A stretch of DNA of 64,000 nucleotides from an uncultured Opitutaceae bacterium (lineage in GTDB: Bacteria; Verrucomicrobiota; Verrucomicrobiia; Opitutales; Opitutaceae), in NCBI GenBank assembly GCA_937902925.1, contig CALFNN010000103.1:186001-250000 (forward strand). Reading direction: 5' to 3'. Position 1 is the first letter of the stretch. Each line of letters starts with the position of its first letter. The position numbers and the translations under genes were made by a program. The notes below the pieces were generated by a model. That model saw only the letters and a list, made by a program, of their open reading frames with translations, had not been told where the DNA came from and ran no database searches. Below, in pieces: positions 8,069 through 15,616 of the stretch.

Positions 8069-8650
8069 ATGTCCCGGTTACTTTGCGTCTACTGTGCCTC
8101 GAGCCGGAAGCTCGATCCGAAATACCACGCGATGGCGGCGGCGCTGGGGCGCGAGCTGGTGGCCCGGGGCTGGGGTCTGATTTATGGCGGCGGCAACGTC
8201 GGGCTCATGGGCACGGTGGCGCAGGCGGTGAAGGAGGCCGGCGGGCGCGTCGTCGGCGTTATTCCCGAATTCATGATCGCGCGCGAGCTGGCGTTCCGGG
8301 ACGCGGACGAACTCGTGACGGTGGACACGATGCGCGAGCGGAAACGCATCATGGAGGAGCGCGCGTCGGCGTTTCTCACCCTGCCGGGCGGGATCGGCAC
8401 GCTGGAGGAGCTGACGGAGATCATGACGCTCCGCTACATCAACCTCCTGCACAAACCGGTGGTGCTGCTCAACCAGGACGGGTTCTACGACGACCTGTTG
8501 CGCTTCTTCGAGAGGATGACGCGTGAGCGGTTCAAATCGGACGGGATGCACCAAATTCTTTCGGTGGCGTCCACGCTCCAGGCGGTCTGGCCGTTGCTGG
8601 AAGCACCGCAGGCGTTCGAGGCGGACGCGATCTGGCAGAGTCGCCGCTGA
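8069..8650 (+). CDS. LOG family (TIGR00730) Rossmann-fold protein, probable nucleotide 5'-monophosphate phosphoribohydrolase
   Basis: A 193-residue protein starting MSRLLCVYCASSRKLDPKYH, with GWGLIYGGGNVGLMG and the catalytic-type PGGIGTLEELTEIMTLRYI near residues 110-128. This is the LOG/lysine-decarboxylase-like fold; bacterial members release the free base from adenosine monophosphate or cytokinin nucleotides and are not true lysine decarboxylases. The ATG at 8069 matches the family N-terminus. The NUDIX gene begins 3 bp after its stop, so the two are almost certainly co-transcribed and may share a nucleotide-clearing role. Confidence 0.9.
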   Translation: MSRLLCVYCASSRKLDPKYHAMAAALGRELVARGWGLIYGGGNVGLMGTVAQAVKEAGGRVVGVIPEFMIARELAFRDADELVTVDTMRERKRIMEERASAFLTLPGGIGTLEELTEIMTLRYINLLHKPVVLLNQDGFYDDLLRFFERMTRERFKSDGMHQILSVASTLQAVWPLLEAPQAFEADAIWQSRR

Positions 8651-8653
8651 CCG

Positions 8654-9199
8654 ATGCACCGACAGGCGGTCCTGCAACTCCTCCGGGCGCACCTCGCGGT
8701 GGCGGCCGACGCACACGAGGCGGCGATGACGGCGGACACGATCCGGTTTGTCGAGGCGCACGAAGATTGCCTGTTGCGCGCGTGCGTGCCCGGGCACCTC
8801 ACGGGCTCCGCGTGGGTCGTGAGTCCCGACCGAACGCGGACGTTGCTGACTCACCACCACAAGCTCGACAAATGGCTGCAGCTTGGTGGACATGCCGACG
8901 GCGACCCCGACCTGCTGGCGGTGGCACTGCGTGAAGCGCGGGAGGAGAGCGGACTGACGCGGTTGCGCGCGGTGGCGGCGGCGCCCTTCGATGTGGATCG
9001 CCACCTGATCCCCGCGCGCAAGACCGAGCCGGAGCACTATCACTACGACCTGAGATTCATGATCGAGGCCGACCCCGCGGAGCCGCTGGTGATCTCGAAC
9101 GAGTCGAAGGACCTCGCTTGGGTCGAGGTCGCACGGGTGCCGGCGCTCAACTCCGAGGAGTCGATGGCGCGGATGGTGCGGAAGACACAGGGGTTTTGA
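8654..9199 (+). CDS. NUDIX hydrolase
   Basis: A 181-residue NUDIX protein. The NUDIX box is readable around residues 78-102: GGHADGDPDLLAVALREAREESG, which gives the G-x5-E-x7-REUxEE core with a replaced first position (GGHADGDPD is the form seen in a subgroup with KWLQLGGHAD). The substrate is a nucleoside diphosphate linked to some other group but cannot be named. It follows the LOG gene by 3 bp. A fragment of a second, closely similar NUDIX gene lies at 11150-11227. Confidence 0.9.
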   Translation: MHRQAVLQLLRAHLAVAADAHEAAMTADTIRFVEAHEDCLLRACVPGHLTGSAWVVSPDRTRTLLTHHHKLDKWLQLGGHADGDPDLLAVALREAREESGLTRLRAVAAAPFDVDRHLIPARKTEPEHYHYDLRFMIEADPAEPLVISNESKDLAWVEVARVPALNSEESMARMVRKTQGF

Positions 9200-9239
9200 G
9201 TGGCTCGGCGGATGCGGTGGGCAACGCCTGGATGAATCG

Positions 9240-10952
9240 TTACCTTTTCGATTTTCCGCGCATGTCTTGCTCCCGTGCTTTCGCTTCGGCGATTTGTCCG
9301 GGGGGCATTTCCTTTTCGATCGCTTCCAGAATTTTTGCGACGGAAGCGCGATCACGATCACCGGCGCTGGCGAGGCTGAACCAAACGTGGGCCTGAATCA
9401 GGTCCCGCGCGACACCTTCGCCGTTGGCATACATGGCGCCGAGATTGAAACGGGCGTCGCGTTGCCCTTGGTCCGCTGCCAGACGGAACCATTTCACGGC
9501 TTCCGCACTGTTTTTCGCCACGCCGTCGCCGTTGGCATACATGGTGCCGAGATTTAACTGAGCTTCGGGCTGTCCCTGATCGGCGGCTTGCCGGAGCCAG
9601 CGCACAGCCTCGGCACTGTCCTTCGCGACGCCGAAACCGCGGGCATACATCAGGCCCAGATTCTTCTGCCCACCGGCGTAACCCTGCTCCGCGGCTTGGC
9701 GAAACCATCGCACAGCCTCGCCGGCGTCTTTTGTCACCTCCTCGCCGCGGGCATACATCACCCCGAGATTGTTTTCGGCCATGACCAACGGCAGGGAGGG
9801 CGACCAGAAATTGTCCACGGGGAGGGAAACGTTTCCCGCCACGTGACTGGCGGGCAGGCATAACGCCGCCGCCGCCAGAAGCGGCCCCGCGCAAAATCGT
9901 CGCCACCAAGCCGTGCGCGACGCCACGATCCAGCCAAGCGGCACCATCGGGAGGAGCAGGACCATCGAACGGCTCATATCCAAGGCCGTGACCAAACCGA
10001 CGAAGGCCGTGGCCGCGACTCCCACCGCGAGGAGAAGCGCCTGGAACCGAAACGGTGCGGCAACCTTCAGCCCGCTTCCTACGATGGCCGCGCCCACCAG
10101 CACCCAGCCGATGCGCAAGCCGGCCCACGCCGCGGACAATCGCTGTGCGACGGGGATCTGTTGCGAGAAGACAAACTGGTTCAAGTAGTCGCCCACCGTC
10201 TGCGAGCCGCTCGTGCCGCCGAGCATCAACCTGACCGCCGAATAGCAGGCCACCAACAGAAACGGGAGCATGGCCTCCGCCTTGAACCAGGCCGCCAGGG
10301 AAGCCGGCGCTTCATCCCCGCCGATTCTCCGGACGAGCAGGGCGAGGGGCAGCCCGATCACAAACCGTTCGTCGATCCATGGCGCCAGCAGGCATGCGAG
10401 CAGAACGACTCGCCGCGAGCGTGCAAAGGCGACGGCGAGCAGCGCGAGGGCCAGCCATGAATCGTAGTAGCCCAACCAGCCCATCGACGTGAAGAACGGC
10501 GCCGTCGCGCCCGCGATGACCGCCAGGCACCAAGCTTCATAGGACGGGCGGGCGGGACCGCCGGAAGACGTCGAGCCGATGACGACCAACATTGCGACAA
10601 GGACGAGGCATCCCAGGTGCGCGAGGCCGAGTGTCAGCCAACCGGGCAGTCGGAGAAAATGGCCCAGCGCCGGCATGAGCAACCGCCACCGCACGATCTG
10701 GTGGACGGGATTCTCGATTTCCGTTTCCAAGTCCCGCGCCTGGCGGAGGACATACCAACCGCGTTCGGAATATCCCCGGAGCATGGTGCGATCGATCGCG
10801 GCAACCTGCGCCGGGCTGACGGCACCGGCCCTGGCCTCGCGGTTGGAGTGATAAAAGGTCACCCAGTTGGGCGAGAAGCGAATGCCGAGGACGATGAAGG
10901 CCAGCAGGCTCCAGCCACCGCGCATCAGCCAGCCGGACAGGGGCAATTTCAT
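9240..10952 (-). CDS. Polytopic membrane protein with four C-terminal Sel1-like repeats
   Basis: A 570-residue protein in two parts. Residues 1 to about 390 are a multi-pass membrane domain with about nine hydrophobic segments, of a glycosyltransferase-like or DUF2029-like appearance but without a motif I can name. From about residue 398 there are four Sel1-like repeats of 36 residues each (NNLGVMYARGEEVTKDAGEA, NLGLMYARGFGVAKDSAEA, NLGTMYANGDGVAKNSAEA, NLGAMYANGEGVARDLIQA), then a basic tail. Sel1 repeats usually form protein-binding solenoids. The ATG at 10952 begins a hydrophobic N-terminus; the upstream in-frame extension looks non-coding. Confidence 0.82.
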   Translation of the reverse strand: MKLPLSGWLMRGGWSLLAFIVLGIRFSPNWVTFYHSNREARAGAVSPAQVAAIDRTMLRGYSERGWYVLRQARDLETEIENPVHQIVRWRLLMPALGHFLRLPGWLTLGLAHLGCLVLVAMLVVIGSTSSGGPARPSYEAWCLAVIAGATAPFFTSMGWLGYYDSWLALALLAVAFARSRRVVLLACLLAPWIDERFVIGLPLALLVRRIGGDEAPASLAAWFKAEAMLPFLLVACYSAVRLMLGGTSGSQTVGDYLNQFVFSQQIPVAQRLSAAWAGLRIGWVLVGAAIVGSGLKVAAPFRFQALLLAVGVAATAFVGLVTALDMSRSMVLLLPMVPLGWIVASRTAWWRRFCAGPLLAAAALCLPASHVAGNVSLPVDNFWSPSLPLVMAENNLGVMYARGEEVTKDAGEAVRWFRQAAEQGYAGGQKNLGLMYARGFGVAKDSAEAVRWLRQAADQGQPEAQLNLGTMYANGDGVAKNSAEAVKWFRLAADQGQRDARFNLGAMYANGEGVARDLIQAHVWFSLASAGDRDRASVAKILEAIEKEMPPGQIAEAKAREQDMRGKSKR

Positions 10953-11149
10953 GCGACGAACGTGAGCTGGAACGAAGTGGCCGGGGTGGCGTGGGGTGAG
11001 GGAGGCGGCACGGGATTTGCCGGACGGGCGTGGCGAGCGTGGGGCGGCCCGCGGGGCGTGGCAAGACCGCCGGCCTTTGGTGGAAAACGAAGTTGTGGAA
11101 AAAAGTTCTCGGATGGTCGGTCGCCGGTGGCGCTCCTCGCGGTCCGCGG

Positions 11150-11227
11150 GCGCGATCTTCCTTACCGTCACAGGCTCGACAAATGGATGCAGCTCGGCGG
11201 GCGCGCCGACGGCGATCGCGATCTAGT
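11150..11227 (+). pseudogene. NUDIX hydrolase fragment
   Basis: The plus-strand frame here reads DLPYRHRLDKWMQLGGRADGDRDLV, split as RHRLDKWMQLGG and RADGDRDLV. It matches HHKLDKWLQLGGHADGDPDLL of the intact NUDIX protein at 8654-9199, and the nucleotides are also clearly similar (aggctcgacaaatgg / aagctcgacaaatgg). Homology begins around 11150 and stops at 11227, where it runs directly into a MATE-transporter fragment in another frame. The rest of the NUDIX gene is missing. It lies inside a 720-bp region (10953-11672) with no intact gene. Confidence 0.7.
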
Positions 11228-11476
11228 GGCGCCGCGCTGTTCCCGCTCTTCGACGGCAGGCAGGTCATCGCGGCGGCATCGCTGCGTGGCATCACCGACG
11301 CAAAGGTGTCGGCGGCGATCACGTTTCTGGCTTACTGGGTGGTCGCGATGCCGCCCGGCTATTTTCTCGGCATGCACGGCGGCTTCGGTGCGGTGGGCGT
11401 CTGGAGCGGGATCGCAACCGGCCTGGCGTTCGCCGCGATCTTCCTGGCCGGCCGCTTCGCCCGGCTGACCCGTTGA
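11228..11476 (+). pseudogene. C-terminal fragment of a MATE-family efflux transporter
   Basis: About 82 codons read GAALFPLFDGRQVIAAASL, RGITDAKVSAAITFLAYWVV, then MPPGYFLGMHGGFGAVGVW, SGIATGLAFAAIFLAGRF and ARLTR before a stop. This is the last two to three transmembrane helices of a MATE/NorM-type multidrug exporter (FDGxQVxAxxxLRG is a family hallmark). There is no start and no upstream remainder of the transporter; it abuts the NUDIX fragment. It is a deletion remnant and unlikely to make a functional product. Confidence 0.8.
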
Positions 11477-11488
11477 GCCGCGGAGCGG

Positions 11489-11509
11489 TTGTCAACTATT
11501 AGTTGACAA
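11489..11509. promoter_or_regulatory. Perfect 21-bp palindrome, operator-like
   Basis: Two exact 10-base arms (TTGTCAACTA and its reverse complement) flank a central T. The symmetry and length fit a site for a dimeric regulator such as a GntR/FadR-type protein. It lies 12 bp after the MATE fragment stop and 164 bp beyond the 3' end of the oligogalacturonate lyase gene. No intact gene therefore starts next to it, and it is probably an orphan from a deleted promoter. Confidence 0.55.
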
Positions 11510-11672
11510 ATGACGTTCCCGCGGCCGGTTGATTGTGCCCGCCCTGTGAAGAGTTGTGCTCGCCGGGTGGAGTGCAGCGAGGCAGGCGCCGATCTCCCGG
11601 GCGCGTCACGAAGCGCGAGTGCCAACGACCCGGCCGGAGGTCGGGCCCTACCACCGCCGGAACAGGAAAGTT

Positions 11673-13013
11673 TTATTCCGCCTTCTTCACCTCGACGGCG
11701 TAGACGTGCATCGGGCCGTGCATGTTCGAGCGGAAGACGATCCATTTGTCGTCGGGCGTGAAGGTGAGATTCGGTTCGAGGCGGTAGTTGTGCTTCCGAA
11801 GGTCCACGAGTTTTTCCACGTCGAATTTGCCGGTCTTCACGTCCTCGCCGCCGACCTTGATGGTTTCGAGCGGAGATTTGCTCGGGGTAAAGAGATAGAG
11901 CCACTGGCTGTCGACTGGCGGGTCGATTTGTTTCGCCTCGGGGAGCGGCGTGCGGTTACCGACGCCGGTGGGGCCGCCGCCATCGCCGGCGAAAAGTTTG
12001 CCGTCCCACGAGACATTGTAGTGCACGGACCAGTTGGGGCGCTCGACGGAGTAGCGGATGCGTTCGCCATTGTAGACGTTGACGCCCGCGAGCCAGAACA
12101 CCGCGGAGCGCGGCGTCTGGAGGTCGTAGTAGATCATCTGGCCGTCGTGGTTGAAGAATTCATGGCCGGCGATTTCATACTGCATCGTGCGCGGATGCAT
12201 CAGGCGGGCGCCGGTGCCGTCGGTGTGAATCGTCCAGATGCGGTCGACCTCGTGCCATTCGCCCTCGTGGCAGAAGAGCGCGAGATTCGGGTCGGTGGGC
12301 GAGCATTGGTCGTGGTTGAGATTGTCGGTGCTGGGAAAAAACGTTTTCACGGCGCCGGTCTGCACGTCGACGGTGAAGAACTGCAACATGCGGGGGCCGC
12401 CGCCGCGTCCGCCGCGGCCACCACGGCGGCCGGGCGCTTGATTCGGAGTTCCGTTCGCGGCGGCGCCGGCGGCGGATGATGGCGGAGGCGGCTGGGCGGC
12501 GGGAGTGGCCGTGGCCGGCGCCGGGACGGGGCATTTGCCAAAGATCAGAGTTTCGTCCGCGTTGACCCCGCCGAATTCGCCGGTGAACGGCAGCGCGGCG
12601 ACCTCGCGGGTGGCCTTCGTGTCGACGTTGGTGGCGTAGATGACGGTGTGACCGTCGACGTTGCGTTGGTAATAAACCGTGCGCGTCTTGCGGCCGACCT
12701 CGATGCCCGCGCTGCTGCCCATGCCGTAGCGGACGTTGGGCGCGACGAGTTCGACCTCGCGGGTCTTGAGGTTGACCGTCGAGAGGCCGCCCGGGGTGAC
12801 GATGATCATCTTGTCGCCCTGGGGCGTGTAGGCGTTCTGGTGAAAATAGAGACTCGCACTGCCGGGCTCGTTCGAGAGGCGGACGATGCGGTGCCCGGTC
12901 GCGGGGTCGATCCACTCGCGCGGCGGCTCGGGCTGATCGGCGGCCAGAGCGCAGGAAGCGGGGATGGAAAGAAGGCAGAAGACGCCGAACGCCAATCGAA
13001 GAGCTGATTTCAT
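11673..13013 (-). CDS. ogl: Oligogalacturonate lyase (PL22 family)
   Basis: A 446-residue beta-propeller-type lyase that cleaves short pectin fragments to unsaturated monomers. After a signal peptide (MKSALRLAFGVFCLLSIPASCALAA, residues 1-25) come ATGHRIVRLSNEPGSASLYFHQNAYTP (in two blocks), the active-site-like HDQCSPTDPNLALFCHEGEW near residues 255-275, and VFRSNMHGPMHVYAVEV at the end. A Pro/Ala/Gly-rich insert with GRRGGRGGRGGG (residues about 170-205) is unusual for the family and looks like a disordered loop. The signal peptide suggests a periplasmic location, whereas classical Ogl enzymes are cytoplasmic. It is monocistronic, with no transporter or regulator beside it. Confidence 0.88.
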   Translation of the reverse strand: MKSALRLAFGVFCLLSIPASCALAADQPEPPREWIDPATGHRIVRLSNEPGSASLYFHQNAYTPQGDKMIIVTPGGLSTVNLKTREVELVAPNVRYGMGSSAGIEVGRKTRTVYYQRNVDGHTVIYATNVDTKATREVAALPFTGEFGGVNADETLIFGKCPVPAPATATPAAQPPPPSSAAGAAANGTPNQAPGRRGGRGGRGGGPRMLQFFTVDVQTGAVKTFFPSTDNLNHDQCSPTDPNLALFCHEGEWHEVDRIWTIHTDGTGARLMHPRTMQYEIAGHEFFNHDGQMIYYDLQTPRSAVFWLAGVNVYNGERIRYSVERPNWSVHYNVSWDGKLFAGDGGGPTGVGNRTPLPEAKQIDPPVDSQWLYLFTPSKSPLETIKVGGEDVKTGKFDVEKLVDLRKHNYRLEPNLTFTPDDKWIVFRSNMHGPMHVYAVEVKKAE

Positions 13014-13127
13014 GGGGTGGGAGGAACTGGGCCGAATGACGCAGCCGGTTGGGCGAGGTTGCGAATGCAAAACCTCCGCCGCGCCGCCATCCCCGGCTCG
13101 CGACGCGAACGAGCGAACCAACGGCCC

Positions 13128-15611
13128 TCAGCGCCAGAGCGGCACGATGTCGTCCTTGCGAACCCAGCCGGTCTGGCCGTTTTCGAACGAGAGCCGCGTC
13201 CAGCCAAGAAATGTTTTGTCGGCGATGGCGACGCTGCCTGCGGGGAGCGGCGTCGTTTTCTGCGTCGTGTCGGCCTCAGTGGGAATGGAGCGGAGCGTGC
13301 CGGTGTGCCAGGCGACGACGACGCGGCGGTCGATCGCCTCGCCGTAGGCGAGCATACTGGCGAGCGCAGCACCGGCGAGCACCACGGAAAACGCCAGGAC
13401 GGACAGCGCGGTCCAAATGACCGTGCGCGAGCGGCGGCCGTAGGTGTTGGCCAGCATCAGGCCGCAGGCGAGGGCGGCGAGCGCCGCGCAGGCGACGAGC
13501 GTCATCTGCCAGCAGGCGGCGGAGGCGAGGCGGGCCAGCGATTGCACCGGGCCGGGTTGGAGAAACGCCGCGAGCGGCGCGGGAGCGAAGCCGGCTTTTT
13601 CGGCCGTGAGCGCGAAGTGCCAGCGCACCGAGGGATCGGCGGGATTCTGCACAAACGCCGCGGCAGCCTGGGCGGCGGCCTCACCGGCGTGGTCCTGTTG
13701 CGAGAGTGCCAGCGAAAGGTTGTGGCGCGCGATCCAGTCGGTCGGTGTTTTTTCGATCGCGGCCCGCCAGGTTTTTTCGGCCGCGGCGAAATCGCCGCGC
13801 CGATAGGCGACGGAGCCGTCCTCGGCGGCCAGCAGCGTGTGGCAGGGCACGAGGAACAGCATCGCGAGCGCGGCGAACGGGAGGAGGTTGCGCGGGAGGA
13901 AAAGTCGCAGCGGTTGAAACCCCGGCACGCGTTTCGCTTCGAGCGCGGCCGCGGCCCGTGCGACCCAATCGGACGGCAGTTCCGTTTTCGCGCCGTAGAG
14001 TGCGCTGTCGGATTCGGCCCAGAGCGCGGCCCAGGCCGGATCGGCGAGCGTGGAGGCGGGTGGCGCGGCGTGGGCGATCTGCCACAGCGCGGCGGCGTCG
14101 TGCTGCCACTTGAGCAGGAGCCCGCGACGGCCGGCCTCGGTGGCGGTGCGCAGCCGGGCCAGCGTGTCGGCGAGGCGCGCGCGGGCTTCGCGACGCGGAC
14201 GGAACGGATCGGTCCGTTGGGCGCGGCGCAACGCGAGCCACGCCCAGAAAAGCAGCAGGGCGGCGAACGGGGCCAGCAGCCAGACAACAAGCGTTTCCAC
14301 GGACAGCGGCGTCATCGCGCCGGCCGTGCCGGGCAGCGGGTCGGACGGGATGCCGGCAGGTGCCGCCGGCACGGTGGGTGGCGCGGTTGGAGCCGGGGCT
14401 TCGCTGTTTGTCGCGGACTGGGTCGCGGACTCGCGGGCCGTCGATGGCGCGGCGGGCGGCGGGACATTGAAAAGTTTCGGCGCGACCGGGGCGGTGATCG
14501 TGAGCGTCGTGCGCGGCGCCGAAAGCGTCTTGTAGGTGCCGGTCTTCGGGTCGAAGTAGACGACGTTCACCGGCCCGAGCGTGTAGCTGCCGGCCTTCGT
14601 CGGCACGAGGACGACGTCCTCGGACAGGGTGGCGTCGAAAAGCCTGCCCTCGGCGGGCGTGCGTTTCGCCTTGGGCTGGACGACCTGAAAATCGTTCGAG
14701 ACCTCGCGCGAGGGCAGGCCGGCGATGTCGGGCCAGTTGCCGGTGCCGGCGAACTCGATGGTCCAGGTGACCGGCTCGCCGACGGCGGCTTTTTCGGGGA
14801 CGATTTTCGACACCAGCGTGAACTGGCCGACCGCGCCGATGAAGCCGGCGGGTGCGGGGGGGAGTTCGCGGACCGTGAGCTGCGGGCGGTTGGACTCGAC
14901 GGAAATCTGCTCGACACTCGGCATCGACAGGAAGCCGAAGCCCCTGCTGCCGGTCTGGAGGTTGACGAGCTGGGTGACGCTGTTGACGGCGAGCGGGCCG
15001 GAAGTCTTGGCGAAGGCGCGGGCGCGGTAGACGACGTTGACTCTGGGTTCGCCACCGACGACCACCTCGGCGCCGTCGGGCTTCGACCACTCCTCGGCGA
15101 CGAGCGGCACGGAATTCCAATCGGGGTTGCCGGCGAGCTGGTTGAAGTTGCTCCGCTTGACGTCGAGCGTGTAGGTGAGCGGAAAGACCTCCCCGGCCCA
15201 GACGGTCGTGGCGCCGGGGACCAGCCGGGAAACCGCGGCGCCGTCGAGTGCGGCGGACCGGACCGCGGGGGCCGTGAACGCGGCCACGCGCTGCGTGCCC
15301 TGGTCGGTCTTCACATCGAAGGCGGGGATCGAGACGGGCGACGAAGAGCCCGACCGCAGGCGATAGGTGAGCTGCACGGAGTTGGTGGTGCGGAAATTGA
15401 TGATCGTCGTGCTGGTGTTCTGGCCGATGCGCGAAAACTGCACGCCATTGACGGCGGGAAGCTGCGGTTCGCCGTCGGGGGCGCAGTTTTCGAAAGTGAG
15501 AACGAGGTCGCCGGGATCGTCGGAGGTTTCCCAATGGACGGACTGGGCGCGGGCGGCGGCGGCGAGCAGCAGCGCGACGGCGGAGAGAACGAGAAGGCGG
15601 ACGAGACGCAT
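13128..15611 (-). CDS. batD: BatD protein fused to a BatE-like TPR/SH3 region
   Basis: An 827-residue protein, last gene of the Bat operon. A signal peptide (MRLVRLLVLSAVALLLAAAARA) is followed by BatD-type beta-sandwich repeats: VHWETSDDPGDLVLTF, the VWAGEVFPLTYTL block, and WTIEFAGTGNWPDIAGLP. A transmembrane helix follows at about residue 440 (VVWLLAPFAALLLFWAWLAL). After a helical cytoplasmic stretch, a second part has a membrane segment, a TPR-like repeat (AYRRGDFAAAEKTWRAAIEK, HNLSLALSQQDHAGEA), two more membrane segments, and an SH3-like end (LSFENGQTGWVRKDDIVPLW), as in BatE. This is therefore a BatD-BatE fusion by domain order. The ATG at 15611 lies 5 bp after the stop of the upstream gene. 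Confidence 0.85.
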   Translation of the reverse strand: MRLVRLLVLSAVALLLAAAARAQSVHWETSDDPGDLVLTFENCAPDGEPQLPAVNGVQFSRIGQNTSTTIINFRTTNSVQLTYRLRSGSSSPVSIPAFDVKTDQGTQRVAAFTAPAVRSAALDGAAVSRLVPGATTVWAGEVFPLTYTLDVKRSNFNQLAGNPDWNSVPLVAEEWSKPDGAEVVVGGEPRVNVVYRARAFAKTSGPLAVNSVTQLVNLQTGSRGFGFLSMPSVEQISVESNRPQLTVRELPPAPAGFIGAVGQFTLVSKIVPEKAAVGEPVTWTIEFAGTGNWPDIAGLPSREVSNDFQVVQPKAKRTPAEGRLFDATLSEDVVLVPTKAGSYTLGPVNVVYFDPKTGTYKTLSAPRTTLTITAPVAPKLFNVPPPAAPSTARESATQSATNSEAPAPTAPPTVPAAPAGIPSDPLPGTAGAMTPLSVETLVVWLLAPFAALLLFWAWLALRRAQRTDPFRPRREARARLADTLARLRTATEAGRRGLLLKWQHDAAALWQIAHAAPPASTLADPAWAALWAESDSALYGAKTELPSDWVARAAAALEAKRVPGFQPLRLFLPRNLLPFAALAMLFLVPCHTLLAAEDGSVAYRRGDFAAAEKTWRAAIEKTPTDWIARHNLSLALSQQDHAGEAAAQAAAAFVQNPADPSVRWHFALTAEKAGFAPAPLAAFLQPGPVQSLARLASAACWQMTLVACAALAALACGLMLANTYGRRSRTVIWTALSVLAFSVVLAGAALASMLAYGEAIDRRVVVAWHTGTLRSIPTEADTTQKTTPLPAGSVAIADKTFLGWTRLSFENGQTGWVRKDDIVPLWR

Positions 15612-15616
15612 GGCGG

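Noticed and set aside
11503-11540. Sigma70 promoter using the TTGACA inside the palindrome at 11489
   Set aside because: No TATAAT-like box lies at 16-18 bp spacing, and no real gene begins downstream on that strand.
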